64,000 nt of DNA from Streptomyces resistomycificus (GTDB taxonomy: Bacteria; Actinomycetota; Actinomycetes; Streptomycetales; Streptomycetaceae), in contig NZ_KQ949004.1 in assembly GCF_001514265.1 (NCBI RefSeq), positions 1 through 64,000 on the forward strand. Reading direction: 5' to 3'. A program made the translations under genes and the position numbers. Position 1 is the stretch's first letter. Each line of letters begins with the position of its first letter. Below are positions 1 through 8,495 of this stretch, one piece after another. The notes below the pieces were generated by a model, which worked only from the letters and a program-made list of their open reading frames with translations, was not told the origin of the DNA and made no database searches.

Positions 1-79
1 AGTTCTGAGGCAACGACTGTTGCCGGCTTAGAGCAGAACACCAACTGAAAAGTGTGCTTGTTCGCTCGAAACCAATAGG
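1..79 (+). other. 23S-5S rRNA spacer (rrn operon interior)
   Basis: Bases just upstream of the 5S rRNA gene. No coding potential is visible. By position this is the 3' part of the transcribed spacer between 23S and 5S rRNA, so the 16S and 23S genes should lie immediately upstream of the window. Confidence 0.8.
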
Positions 80-199
80 GTTTCGGTGGTTATAGCGTGA
101 GGGAAACGCCCGGTTACATTCCGAACCCGGAAGCTAAGCCTTACAGCGCCGATGGTACTGCAGGGGGGACCCTGTGGGAGAGTAGGACGCCGCCGAACA
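80..199 (+). rRNA. rrf: 5S ribosomal RNA
   Basis: About 120 bases beginning GTTTCGGTGG and ending CGCCGCCGAAC, with the conserved internal block around CCCGGTTACATTCCGAACCC. The two ends pair to form helix I. Sequence and length match streptomycete 5S rRNA. It is the last gene of an rrn operon and is followed at once by a strong terminator. Ends are uncertain by one or two bases. Confidence 0.96.
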
Positions 200-207
200 A
201 TTTTTGG

Positions 208-256
208 AAGGACCCCTGGTCACCAGCGTTCAGCTGGGGCCAGGGGTCCTTTTGTT
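208..256 (+). terminator. rrn operon terminator
   Basis: A perfect 12-bp stem (AAGGACCCCTGG at 208-219 with CCAGGGGTCCTT at 240-251), a 20-base loop and a following T-rich run (TTTTGTTTTTC). It lies directly after the 5S gene, as expected for an intrinsic terminator of the rRNA operon. Confidence 0.9.
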
Positions 257-323
257 TTTCCGGAGCGCGCCGGGTACTCGGCTGCGCGAGAATGACTTGC
301 AGTACCGAAGACAGGAGTCACCG

Positions 324-2504
324 ATGTCCACCAACTCTCCCGACGATCGACCGGAGCGCGACCAGCGGCGACGGGACAGTGGTGACCGCGGGGACCGTAA
401 CGACCGTGGTGACCGAGGCGGATACCGCGGAGACCGTGGCGGCTTCCGCCGTGACAACGACCGCCGTGACAACGAGCGTGGCGGCAACGACCGCGGGGGC
501 AACGACCGCGGGGGCTTTGGCCGTCGCGACGACCGCCGTGACAGCGGTGACCGTGGTGACCGCGGCGGCTTCCGTCGCGACGACAACCGCGGTGGATACG
601 GCGGTGGCCGGCGTGACGACCGTCCGTCAGGGCCGCGTCGTGATGACCGTCCCGCTGGGCCGCGCCGTGACGACCGTGGTGGTGACCGGCCCGCTTTCCG
701 CCGTGACGACAACCGCGGCGGCGGGTACGGCGGTAGGCGCGACGATCGCCGGGATGACCGTCGAGATGGTGACCGTGGGCCTCGTCCGGCGTTCCGTCGC
801 GACGACCGTCCGAGCGGTCCGCGTCGCGACGACCGTCCCGCCGGTCCGCGCCGTGACGACCGTCCGACCGGTCCGCGCCGTGACGACCGTCCGACCGGTC
901 CGCGCCGTGACGACCGTGACCGTGGCTTCCGTCGTGACGACCGTGGTGGTGACCGGCCGCCCTTCCGTCGTGACGACCGCGGAGAGCGTCGGGACGACAA
1001 TCGTGGTGGCGGCTTCCGCCGTGACGACAACCGGCCCGGCGGCTTCCGCCGTGACGACAACCGTGGTGGCGGCTTCCGTCGCGACGACAACCGAGGCGGT
1101 TTCGAGCGGCGCGACGACCGGCGGAGTGATGACCGGGGCGGCTTCCGCCGCGACGACCGCCGTGACGACCGCCAGGGTGACCGTCGTGACGGAGGGGACC
1201 GTGGCGGCTTCCGTCGCGATGACCGGCGTGACGACCGTGACCGCGGCGGCTTCCGCAGCGATGACCGGGGCGGCTTCCGGCGTGATGACCGGCGGGACGA
1301 CAGCCGGGGCGATCGTGGTGGCGACCGCGGTGGGTTCCGTGGGCGTGATGACCGGCGCGACGACCGTCGGGGTGACGAGCGTGGTGACCGGGGCGGCTTC
1401 CGTCGCGATGACCGGCGGGACGACAGCCGGGGCGATCGTGGCGGTGAGCGCGGTGGGTTCCGTGGGCGGGACGACCGTGGCGGCCCCCGTGGGCCCCGTC
1501 GTGACGACCGTGGTGGACGACCCGGCGGGTTCCGGGACCGTGACGACCGGCGCGGCGGTGACGACCGGCGTGGTGGAGGGCGTTTCCGGGACGAGCGTGA
1601 GCGCGACCGGGAGCCGATCAGGCGGCTGCCGATCCCGGAGGACGTCACGGGTGACGAGATCGACAAGGACGTACGGCAGGAGCTGCAGAGCCTGCCGAAG
1701 GGTCTTGCCGAGGACGTCGCCAAGAACCTGGTGATGGTTGCCCGGCTCATCGACGAGGACCCCGAGGGCGCGTACGGCTACTCGAAGGTGGCCCTGCGGC
1801 TGGCTTCACGTGTCGCGGCGGTCCGTGAGGCGGCCGGGTTCGCGGCGTACGCGAACCAGAAGTACAGCGAGGCGCTCGCGGAGTTCCGGGCCGCGCGCCG
1901 GATGACCGGCAACATCGACCTCTGGCCCGTCATGGCCGACTGCGAGCGTGGGCTCGGGCGGCCGGAGAAGGCGCTGGACATGGCCGGAGCACCCGAGGTG
2001 CACAAGCTCGACAAGGCCGGACAGGTCGAGATGCGGCTCGTCGCGGCCGGTGCCCGGCGCGACATGGAGCAGCTCGACGCGGCCATCGTGACGCTGCAGA
2101 GCCCCGAGCTGGCGTCCAACTCCGTACAGCCGTGGACCGCGCGACTGCGTTACGCCTACGCCGACGCGCTGCTGGCGGCCGGTCGGGAGGGCGAGGCGCG
2201 GGAGTGGTTCGCCAAGGCGGTGGAGGCCGACAAGGACGGCAGCACGGACGCGTCGGACCGGCTCGCCGAGCTGGACGGGGTCGAGTTCGTCGACGCCTTC
2301 GACGAGAACGAGAGCGACGGCGAGAGCGACGGCGACAACGAGGGCGTGGACGACGTCGAGCCCCTCGACGAGCCCGCTTCCGTCGGCGATGCCGCTCAGA
2401 GCACCGACGCCGACGAGAGCTCCGATGTCGACGAGAGCTCGGATGTCGACGCCGAGGCTGAGGCCGCCGACGTCTCGGGTGACAAGGAAGACGACAAGGA
2501 CTGA
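324..2504 (+). CDS. R/D/G-repeat protein with C-terminal TPR-like domain
   Basis: 726 residues from ATG 324, chosen because AGGAG lies at 313-317; the frame stays open further upstream without a ribosome site. Residues 1-430 are almost entirely Arg, Asp and Gly in short repeats of the type FRRDDRG, GPRRDDRP and NRGG, certainly disordered and RNA-binding in character (RGG/RDD). Residues about 432-650 are alpha-helical with Ala/Leu spacing like tetratricopeptide repeats (for example SKVALRLASRVAAVREAAGF and YSEALAEFRAARR). Residues from about 653 form an acidic tail rich in Asp, Glu and Ser. Opposite charges at the two ends suggest self-association or nucleic-acid binding. Streptomycetes carry a TPR-type protein of this kind; its function is unknown to me. 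The gene sits just after the rRNA operon. Confidence 0.85.
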   Translation: MSTNSPDDRPERDQRRRDSGDRGDRNDRGDRGGYRGDRGGFRRDNDRRDNERGGNDRGGNDRGGFGRRDDRRDSGDRGDRGGFRRDDNRGGYGGGRRDDRPSGPRRDDRPAGPRRDDRGGDRPAFRRDDNRGGGYGGRRDDRRDDRRDGDRGPRPAFRRDDRPSGPRRDDRPAGPRRDDRPTGPRRDDRPTGPRRDDRDRGFRRDDRGGDRPPFRRDDRGERRDDNRGGGFRRDDNRPGGFRRDDNRGGGFRRDDNRGGFERRDDRRSDDRGGFRRDDRRDDRQGDRRDGGDRGGFRRDDRRDDRDRGGFRSDDRGGFRRDDRRDDSRGDRGGDRGGFRGRDDRRDDRRGDERGDRGGFRRDDRRDDSRGDRGGERGGFRGRDDRGGPRGPRRDDRGGRPGGFRDRDDRRGGDDRRGGGRFRDERERDREPIRRLPIPEDVTGDEIDKDVRQELQSLPKGLAEDVAKNLVMVARLIDEDPEGAYGYSKVALRLASRVAAVREAAGFAAYANQKYSEALAEFRAARRMTGNIDLWPVMADCERGLGRPEKALDMAGAPEVHKLDKAGQVEMRLVAAGARRDMEQLDAAIVTLQSPELASNSVQPWTARLRYAYADALLAAGREGEAREWFAKAVEADKDGSTDASDRLAELDGVEFVDAFDENESDGESDGDNEGVDDVEPLDEPASVGDAAQSTDADESSDVDESSDVDAEAEAADVSGDKEDDKD
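375..1611 (+). repeat. coding repeat array (R/D/G units)
   Basis: Degenerate in-frame tandem repeats inside the preceding gene, with units such as cgtgacgaccgtggt and ccgaccggtccgcgccgtgacgaccgt; the latter occurs twice almost identically near 855-915. Because of the repetitive codons, a Thr/Val/Ala frame and an Arg/Ser/Pro antisense frame are also open through the region, but these are shadows. Such an array is prone to slippage and assembly error. Confidence 0.8.
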
Positions 2505-2536
2505 CGTCCACTGACGTCCACCCACGTCCACGAGTG

Positions 2537-2570
2537 AAGGGCGGGACCCCGGCAAGGGGTCCCGCCCTTT
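2537..2570. terminator. bidirectional terminator
   Basis: AAGGGCGGGACCCC (2537-2550) pairs perfectly with GGGGTCCCGCCCTT across a 5-base loop, ending in TTT on the plus side and preceded by AA (TT on the minus side). It lies between two convergent genes and probably serves both. Confidence 0.88.
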
Positions 2571-2576
2571 CGTATG

Positions 2577-3869
2577 TCACACGTCCAGCGCGCGCAGCAC
2601 CAGGCCCGAGGCCGGCTTCGGGCCGAACGACGTCGACTTGCGGGGCATCGTGACGCCCTGGCGGGCGAGGTCGCGTACGACCTCCTCGCGGACCGGGTGC
2701 ATCAGGACGGCCGTACCGCCGTCGCGTTCCGCCTTCTCGACCGTGGCGGCCGTGTCGTGGATGTAGGCGACGTGGGCGGGGGAGTCCTCGGGGATGTGCC
2801 AGACGTGGTCGAGGAGAGTGGCGTGCAGGACCGTCGCGTCCAGGGTCCGCCAGGCCGTCGGGCGGTCGGCGGGGACGGTGCGGGCCAGCAGGGCAGGGTC
2901 CGGGCGGTCGACGAGGTGGAAGGCGCCGTCGCCGGCCAGAAGGAAGGCGTTGCCCGCGCAGGCCGCGTCGGCGAGGGCGTTCAGGGCCTCCGCCAGGGGG
3001 ACGTCCAGGCGGCGGACGCGGAAGAGGCCCTCCAAGGGCGCCAGGGCCTCGGCTACCGGCAGGTCGTGCAGGAGACGGTGGATGGCGCGGACGCGCAGCG
3101 GATAGCGGGCCGTGTCGACGAGGAGGACCAGGCCGTAGTCCCACGGGCTGGGAGAGGGGTGCTCCGCGCGCAGCCGCCGGTAGGTGGCCCAGCGGTGGTG
3201 GCCGTCGGCGATCAGGGCCTGGTGGTGGGCCAGGTCGGAGCGGATCCGGACCAGGTCCGCGGGGTCGGTGACCGACCACAGGCGGTGGCGGAAGCCGTCC
3301 TCCGTGGTCGTGGCGAGCAGCGGCGGCCGGGCGGCGGTGCGCTCGACGACCTCGGCCGTCGCGGAGCCGGAGCCGTTGCCGCGATAGGTCAGGAGCAGCG
3401 GCTCGAGGTTCGCGGAGGTGGCGCGCATCAGGTCAGCCCGGTCGGCCACGACGTGGGGCATGACGTCCTCGTGGGGCAGGACCACGCCCTCCGACGGCTC
3501 CGACAGGTGCAGGGCGCCGATGATGCCCCGCTGGAGCATTCCGTCGCCGTCGCACTGCTCGTAGACGTACAGGCCCGGTTCGCGGTCGGTGGTCAGGACG
3601 CCCTCGGACAGCCAGCGGCGCAGGGTCCTGGCCGCCTGTTCGTTGCGCTCGGCGGGGGTGGCGGACTGGGGGAGGATCAGCCGGACGATGTTGTGCGGGT
3701 CGGCGTCCTGGAGATGGTGCAGGCCGTCGGGGCGGACGACGACGTCGTACGGCGGAGAGGTCACGGCGGCCAGACTGCCGACCCGGTCGGGGTCGTAACG
3801 AAGGCCTCGGAACGGGGTGAGTTCCAGGCCTCGGCGCGCCGTTGCTTCCGAGTGACCTGCTGTGTTCAT
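2577..3869 (-). CDS. DUF1015 family protein
   Basis: 430 residues from ATG 3869; the longer frame upstream overlaps the divergent HAD gene and is not used. The sequence has the features of DUF1015 (HTH-containing) proteins: an N-terminal block with SPPYDVV, the PHNIVRLILP segment, a central DGHHRWATYRRL motif and an Arg/Lys-containing end (MPRKSTSFGPKPASGLVLRAL). Proteins of this family are often encoded beside serine or phosphate metabolism genes in other bacteria, but no reaction is established. It is transcribed divergently from the HAD phosphatase gene, with 72 bp between the starts, so the two may share a control region. Confidence 0.88.
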   Translation of the reverse strand: MNTAGHSEATARRGLELTPFRGLRYDPDRVGSLAAVTSPPYDVVVRPDGLHHLQDADPHNIVRLILPQSATPAERNEQAARTLRRWLSEGVLTTDREPGLYVYEQCDGDGMLQRGIIGALHLSEPSEGVVLPHEDVMPHVVADRADLMRATSANLEPLLLTYRGNGSGSATAEVVERTAARPPLLATTTEDGFRHRLWSVTDPADLVRIRSDLAHHQALIADGHHRWATYRRLRAEHPSPSPWDYGLVLLVDTARYPLRVRAIHRLLHDLPVAEALAPLEGLFRVRRLDVPLAEALNALADAACAGNAFLLAGDGAFHLVDRPDPALLARTVPADRPTAWRTLDATVLHATLLDHVWHIPEDSPAHVAYIHDTAATVEKAERDGGTAVLMHPVREEVVRDLARQGVTMPRKSTSFGPKPASGLVLRALDV

Positions 3870-3941
3870 CCCGGCATCGTACGGGTGTCGGTGGCATGGG
3901 GGATGATCGGGGGAAAGCCGTCGAACGAGGAGCGATGCGTA

Positions 3942-4970
3942 ATGAGCCAGGCCGTCACGACGAGGCCCGAGGGCAGCAGGCAGGCCCTGAGCGAGGCGTA
4001 CGACACGGCGCTGCTCGACCTGGACGGGGTGGTGTACGCGGGAGGGAACGCGATCGCGCACGCCGTGGAGTCACTCGCCACCGCACGGACCGGCGGCATG
4101 CATCTCGCGTACGTCACCAACAACGCGCTGCGGACCCCCGACGCCGTTGCCGAGCACCTCACCGAGCTGGGCATACCGACGGAGGCGTCCGACGTCATCA
4201 CCTCCGCGCAGGCGGTCGCCCGGCTGATCGCCGATCAGGTGCCCGCGGGGGCGCGCGTACTGGTGATCGGCGGGGAGGGGCTGCGGGTGGCGCTGCGCGA
4301 ACGCGGCCTGGAGCCGGTGGAGTCGGCGGACGACGACCCGGTGGCGGTGGTGCAGGGGTACGGCGGTCCGGACCTGCCCTGGGGACGTTTCGCCGAGGCG
4401 TCCTACGCCATCGCGCGCGGGCTGCCGTGGTTCGCGTCCAACACCGACCTGACGATCCCCAGCGCGCGCGGCATCGCGCCGGGCAACGGGGCGGCGGTGC
4501 AGGTCGTGCGGATCGCCACGGGCGCCGAGCCGCAGGTCGCGGGCAAGCCGCTGCCGCCCATGCACCGGGAGACGATCCTGCGCACCGGCGCCGAGCGGCC
4601 GTTGGTGGTCGGAGACCGGCTGGACACCGACATCGAGGGCGCGTTCAACGGGAAGGTGGACTCGCTGCTCGTCCTGACGGGGGTGACCGACGGCGCGCAG
4701 TTGCTCGCCGCTCCGCCGCAGCACCGGCCGACCTACGTCGACGCCGATCTGCGCGGGATGCTCACCGGGCAGCCGGAGGTCACCGAGGAGGGTACGGGGT
4801 TCAGGTGCGGTGGTTGGACGGCTCGGGCCGGCGCCGAGCGGCTGGAACTCGACGGTGAGGGCGAGGCCCTGGACGGGTTGCGCGCGCTGTGCGCCGCCGC
4901 CTGGACGGCGGCCGGCGAAGGTGTGTGCGAGCTGGATTCCGGGAAGGCGCTGGCACGGCTGGGTCTGTGA
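3942..4970 (+). CDS. HAD-IIA family sugar-phosphatase-like hydrolase
   Basis: 342 residues. The start is ATG 3942, preceded by CGAGGAG at 3926-3932. The haloacid dehalogenase motifs are clear: motif I LLDLDGVVY near residue 25 (nucleophile and acid/base Asp), YVTNNALRTP as motif II, a Lys in AGKPLPPMH as motif III, and VVGDRLDTDIEGAFN as motif IV. The long cap between motifs II and III places it in subfamily IIA (NagD/pyridoxal-phosphatase-like), so it probably hydrolyses a small phosphate ester in the cytoplasm; the substrate cannot be read. It lies divergently beside the DUF1015 gene. Confidence 0.88.
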   Translation: MSQAVTTRPEGSRQALSEAYDTALLDLDGVVYAGGNAIAHAVESLATARTGGMHLAYVTNNALRTPDAVAEHLTELGIPTEASDVITSAQAVARLIADQVPAGARVLVIGGEGLRVALRERGLEPVESADDDPVAVVQGYGGPDLPWGRFAEASYAIARGLPWFASNTDLTIPSARGIAPGNGAAVQVVRIATGAEPQVAGKPLPPMHRETILRTGAERPLVVGDRLDTDIEGAFNGKVDSLLVLTGVTDGAQLLAAPPQHRPTYVDADLRGMLTGQPEVTEEGTGFRCGGWTARAGAERLELDGEGEALDGLRALCAAAWTAAGEGVCELDSGKALARLGL

Positions 4971-5001
4971 TCGGCGGCGGTCCGTCCGAGCGTCGGGGTC
5001 A

Positions 5002-5039
5002 CGCTCGCCGGGGTGGCGCTCGCCGGGGTGGCGCTCGCA
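5002..5039 (+). repeat. short direct repeat, 15-bp unit
   Basis: About two and a half copies of GCGCTCGCCGGGGTG in the gap between the HAD gene and the iron transporter operon. It has no evident coding role and lies about 45 bp upstream of the iron box. Confidence 0.6.
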
Positions 5040-5081
5040 GCCGTGAGCGCGCGCGTGGGCGGCCACGGGATCGTGGCTGAT

Positions 5082-5100
5082 TGCGAGGGTAGGCTAACCT
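5082..5100. promoter_or_regulatory. iron box (DmdR1/IdeR-type operator)
   Basis: The 19-bp sequence CGAGGGTAGGCTAACCTAA matches 16 of 19 positions of the actinobacterial iron box TTAGGTTAGGCTAACCTAA. The right half is perfect. It ends 6 bp before the GTG of the first permease gene. Iron-loaded DmdR1/IdeR repressors bind such boxes, so the operon should be induced by iron starvation. Confidence 0.85.
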
Positions 5101-5106
5101 AACCGC

Positions 5107-6150
5107 GTGTTGGTAGACAGTCCTCCCGAACAGCGCGCGGAGACCGCCCCCGCGCCCCCGACCCGCCGGGCGATACGAGCGTTCGGCCTGCTCGTCTCCG
5201 TGGTGATCCTGGTGCTCGTCGCCCTGGCGAGTATCGCGATCGGAGCGAAGGCGCTGTCCATGGGGCAGGTGTGGCACGGCCTGTTCCAGGACTCGGGGAC
5301 GTACGGCGACGTCGTGGTCGCCGACCGGTTGTCGCGGACGGTGCTGGGGCTGCTGGCCGGTGCCGCGCTCGGACTCTCCGGGGCGGTGCTCCAGGCGCTC
5401 ACCCGCAATCCGCTGGCCGACCCCGGACTGCTCGGCATCAACGCCGGCGCGTCCGCCGCGGTCGTCACGGCCATCACCTTCTTCGGCGTCACCTCGCTGA
5501 GCGGCTATGTCTGGTTCGCGTTCGCCGGCGCGGCCGCGGTCGGGGCGCTGGTCTGGTTCCTCGGCGGCAGCCGGGGGGCGACACCGGTGCGGCTCGCGCT
5601 GGCCGGAACCGCGATCAGTGCCGCGCTCTACGGCTATCTCCAAGCTGTGATGATCATGGACGACGCGGCGCTGGCCAGGATGCGCTTCTGGACCGTCGGT
5701 TCGCTGGCCTCGGCGAGTAACGCGGCCATCCTCCAGGTGCTGCCGTTCCTCGCGGTGGGCACCGTCCTCGCTCTCACGCTCGCCCGGCCGCTGAACGCCA
5801 TGGAGATGGGCGACGACACCGCCAAGGCCCTCGGCGCCAACCTCAACCGAACCCGGGCGCTGGCCATGCTCTCCGCGACGGTGCTGTGCGGTGCGGCGAC
5901 CGCCGCGTGCGGGCCGATCGTGTTCGTCGGGCTGATGGTCCCGCACGTCGTGCGGTCGTTCACCGGCCCCGACCTGCGCTGGATCCTGCCCTACGCGACC
6001 ATCCTGTCGCCCGTGCTGCTGCTCGGCGCCGACGTCATCGGCCGGGTCGTCGCCCGGCCCGCGGAGCTCCAGGTCGGCATCATCACCGCGATCATCGGTG
6101 GCCCGGTCTTCATCTATCTCGTACGACGGCGGAGGACGGCGCAGCTGTGA
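5107..6150 (+). CDS. FecCD-family siderophore ABC transporter permease 1
   Basis: 347 residues from GTG 5107. It is a hydrophobic protein with about nine membrane segments and the FecCD signatures DRLSRTVLGLLAGAALGLSG, LTRNPLADPGLLGINAGA and EMGDDTAKALG (the loop that contacts the ATPase). Such permeases form the membrane channel for ferric-siderophore or haem import. The iron box almost touches the start codon and no ribosome site is visible, so the mRNA may be leaderless or the true start may be slightly downstream. It overlaps the next permease by 4 bp (GTGA). No periplasmic binding protein gene is adjacent. Confidence 0.92.
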   Translation: MLVDSPPEQRAETAPAPPTRRAIRAFGLLVSVVILVLVALASIAIGAKALSMGQVWHGLFQDSGTYGDVVVADRLSRTVLGLLAGAALGLSGAVLQALTRNPLADPGLLGINAGASAAVVTAITFFGVTSLSGYVWFAFAGAAAVGALVWFLGGSRGATPVRLALAGTAISAALYGYLQAVMIMDDAALARMRFWTVGSLASASNAAILQVLPFLAVGTVLALTLARPLNAMEMGDDTAKALGANLNRTRALAMLSATVLCGAATAACGPIVFVGLMVPHVVRSFTGPDLRWILPYATILSPVLLLGADVIGRVVARPAELQVGIITAIIGGPVFIYLVRRRRTAQL

Positions 6151-7220
6151 GGACCAACCGTTCCATCCGTTCCATCCGTTCCATCCGTTCCATCCGTTCC
6201 CTCAGGACCCCGGGTGGGCTCTCGCTCCGTCTGGACGTCCGTGCCGTCGCCGTCGTCGCCCTGCTCCTGCTGGCCGCGCTCACCGCGAGCGTCGTGCTGA
6301 TCGGCACCGGCGACTTCCCGATCCCGGCCGCCGACGTGCTGAAGACGCTTCTCGGGGACGGCAACGCGGGTCAGGAGTTCATCGTCAACGAGCTGCGGCT
6401 GCCGCGGGTCCTGGTGGGGCTCCTGGTGGGCGCCTCGCTGGGGCTCGGCGGAGCCCTGTTCCAGGCCATCTCCCGCAATCCGCTGGGCAGTCCCGACGTG
6501 CTCGGGCTCGGCCAGGGCGCCACGGCCGGCGCGCTCGTGATGATCGTGCTCTTCTCCGGCAGCGCCACCCAGGTCACCCTCGGTGCGCTCGCGGGCGGTC
6601 TGGCGACCGGGTTCGCCATCTATCTGCTCGCCTGGAAGAGGGGTGTGCACGGCTACCGACTGGTCCTGGTCGGTATCGGTGTCTCCGCGATCGTCACGGC
6701 GGTCAACGGCTATCTGCTCACGGTGTCCGACATCATCGACGCCGCCCGTGCGGTCGTCTGGATGACCGGCTCGCTCGACGGCCGCGACTGGGAGCAGGTC
6801 TGGCCGCTGCTCGGCCTGTGCGCGGTGCTCGTACCGCTCGTCCTCGCCAACGCGCGCGGGCTGCGGATGATGGAGATGGGCGACGACGTGTCGTACGCCC
6901 TCGGAGTGCGCGTCGAGCGCGTGCGGCTGCTGCTGATGATCGCCGCCGTCCTGCTCACCGCGACCGCCACCGCGGCCGCCGGCCCGGTCAGCTTCGTGGC
7001 GCTCACCGCGCCCCAGCTGGCCCGCCGCCTGACCCGCTCGCCCGGCCCCAACCTGCTGCCGTCCCTGTGCATGGGTGCCGCGCTCCTGGTCACCGCCGAC
7101 TGGGTCTCGCAACGCACCTTCGGTGCCGGCCAGCTGCCCGTGGGCGTGGTCACCGGTGTCCTGGGCGGCGTCTACCTGCTCTGGCTGCTGGTCACCGAGC
7201 GCAAGGCGGGCCGGATATGA
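6147..7220 (+). CDS. FecCD-family siderophore ABC transporter permease 2
   Basis: 357 residues from GTG 6147, translationally coupled to permease 1 by a GTGA overlap. It carries the same family signatures: LRLPRVLVGLLVGASLGLGG, ISRNPLGSPDVLGLGQGA and EMGDDVSYALGVRVERVRLL. It should form a heterodimer with permease 1. An oddity is the N-terminus, where a 9-bp tandem repeat encodes Arg-Ser-Ile several times before the first membrane segment. Basic cytoplasmic residues there fit the positive-inside rule, so the repeat is tolerated. Confidence 0.93.
   Translation: MRTNRSIRSIRSIRSIRSLRTPGGLSLRLDVRAVAVVALLLLAALTASVVLIGTGDFPIPAADVLKTLLGDGNAGQEFIVNELRLPRVLVGLLVGASLGLGGALFQAISRNPLGSPDVLGLGQGATAGALVMIVLFSGSATQVTLGALAGGLATGFAIYLLAWKRGVHGYRLVLVGIGVSAIVTAVNGYLLTVSDIIDAARAVVWMTGSLDGRDWEQVWPLLGLCAVLVPLVLANARGLRMMEMGDDVSYALGVRVERVRLLLMIAAVLLTATATAAAGPVSFVALTAPQLARRLTRSPGPNLLPSLCMGAALLVTADWVSQRTFGAGQLPVGVVTGVLGGVYLLWLLVTERKAGRI
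6161..6205 (+). repeat. 9-bp coding tandem repeat (Arg-Ser-Ile)
   Basis: Four perfect copies of TTCCATCCG (6161-6196) followed by a degenerate fifth. It encodes NRSIRSIRSIRSIRSLRT at the start of permease 2. Copy-number change by slippage would keep the frame. Confidence 0.9.
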
Positions 7221-8122
7221 GCCCGCAGAAGGAACCCCTGCCCGAGAAGCGCGGCACGGCGAACGAGAACACCCGAAGGAGCACTGTGAACCGCCTGTCC
7301 GCCGAGAACGTGACCCTCGCCTACGACCAGCGGGTCATCGCCGAGGAGTTGTCGGTCGAGATACCCGACAACTCCTTCACGGTGATCGTCGGCCCGAACG
7401 CGTGTGGCAAGTCCACGCTGCTGCGGGCGCTGTCGCGGATGCTGAAGCCGAGCCAGGGCCGGGTGCTGCTCGACGGTCAGGCCATCCAGTCGATGCCGGC
7501 GAAGAAGGTCGCGCGCACCCTCGGGCTGCTCCCGCAGTCGTCGATCGCGCCCGACGGCATCACCGTCGCCGACCTCGTAGGCCGCGGCCGGTACCCGCAC
7601 CAGGGCATCCTGCGCCAGTGGTCCACCGAGGACGAGCGGGTCGTCCAGGAGTCCATGACCCAGACCGGCGTCGCCGAACTGGCCGAACGGTACGTCGACG
7701 AGCTGTCAGGCGGTCAGCGCCAGCGCGTGTGGATCGCCATGGCCCTCGCCCAGCAGACCCCGTTGCTGCTGCTCGACGAGCCGACGACCTACCTCGACAT
7801 CCAGCACCAGATCGACGTCCTCGACCTGTGCGCCGAACTCCACGAGGAGCAGGGCCGCACGCTGGTCGCCGTGCTGCACGACCTCAACCACGCCGCCCGG
7901 TACGCCACGCACCTGGTCGCGCTCAAGGGCGGGAGGATCATCGCCGAGGGCGCTCCCGGCGACATCGTCACGGCCGAGCTGGTCGAGGAGGTCTTCGGGC
8001 TGCGCTGCCAGGTCATCGACGACCCGGAGACGGGCACGCCGCTGGTGGTCCCGGCCGCGCGCAAGGCACGCACGCAAACCAGGACCGACCTCGAGAAGGT
8101 GGCGGCTACAGAAGCTTCCTGA
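7217..8122 (+). CDS. FecE-type siderophore ABC transporter ATPase
   Basis: 301 residues from ATG 7217, whose ATGA overlaps the permease stop. GTG 7286, 4 bp after AAGGAG, is an alternative giving 278 residues. The ATPase motifs are complete: Walker A GPNACGKST, the Q-loop in LLPQSS, signature LSGGQRQR, Walker B LLLLDEPT and the switch His in VLHDLNHA. It energises the two FecCD permeases encoded upstream in the same iron-regulated operon. Its 3' end overlaps the convergent SCP2 gene by 17 bp. Confidence 0.94.
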   Translation: MSPQKEPLPEKRGTANENTRRSTVNRLSAENVTLAYDQRVIAEELSVEIPDNSFTVIVGPNACGKSTLLRALSRMLKPSQGRVLLDGQAIQSMPAKKVARTLGLLPQSSIAPDGITVADLVGRGRYPHQGILRQWSTEDERVVQESMTQTGVAELAERYVDELSGGQRQRVWIAMALAQQTPLLLLDEPTTYLDIQHQIDVLDLCAELHEEQGRTLVAVLHDLNHAARYATHLVALKGGRIIAEGAPGDIVTAELVEEVFGLRCQVIDDPETGTPLVVPAARKARTQTRTDLEKVAATEAS

Positions 8123-8453
8123 GGTGGAGCAGGTCCCGTAGCCCCGCCTCGAGCTTCACCCGGCCCGAGCCCCAGGCCTTGGCGAAGTTCAGCTCGCCGT
8201 CGACCAGAGCCACCAGGTCGTCGCCGGCCATCGCCAGTCTGATCTGGGCCTTCTCGGGCGGCGGGCCCTGCACGGTGTCCGTCACCACGATCCGGCCGCC
8301 GGTCATCCGGCCGACGAAGGTGACGTCCAGGTCGGTGATACGGCAGCTCACCGAGCGGTCCAGGGCCGCCGCGGTACGGGCGTCCCCCCCGGCGTTCTGC
8401 ATGGTGTCGGAGAGCTTCTCGAGTGCGGCGCGGCACTCCTCGATCGTGGCCAT
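8106..8453 (-). CDS. SCP2 sterol-binding domain protein
   Basis: 115 residues from ATG 8453. The whole protein looks like a stand-alone SCP2 fold: an N-terminal helix (MATIEECRAALEKL), beta strands with DLDVTFVGRMTGG, and the ending LVALVDGELNFAKAWGSGRVKLEAGLRD-type segment, where a bulky substrate could sit. Such small actinobacterial proteins bind lipids or hydrophobic ligands; no catalytic residues are seen. It is convergent with the siderophore ATPase gene and divergent from the next small gene. Confidence 0.85.
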   Translation of the reverse strand: MATIEECRAALEKLSDTMQNAGGDARTAAALDRSVSCRITDLDVTFVGRMTGGRIVVTDTVQGPPPEKAQIRLAMAGDDLVALVDGELNFAKAWGSGRVKLEAGLRDLLHLRKLL

Positions 8454-8495
8454 CGCGGTCGACGGTACCGCAGCGGTTCGAGGTAGCGTCTGGGC

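Noticed and set aside
97..1750. Long open frames on both strands (545 aa Thr/Val/Ala-rich; 506 aa antisense Arg/Ser/Pro-rich) across the first gene
   Set aside because: They arise from the repetitive codons of the R/D/G array. Only the 324-2504 frame has a ribosome site and a globular C-terminal domain.
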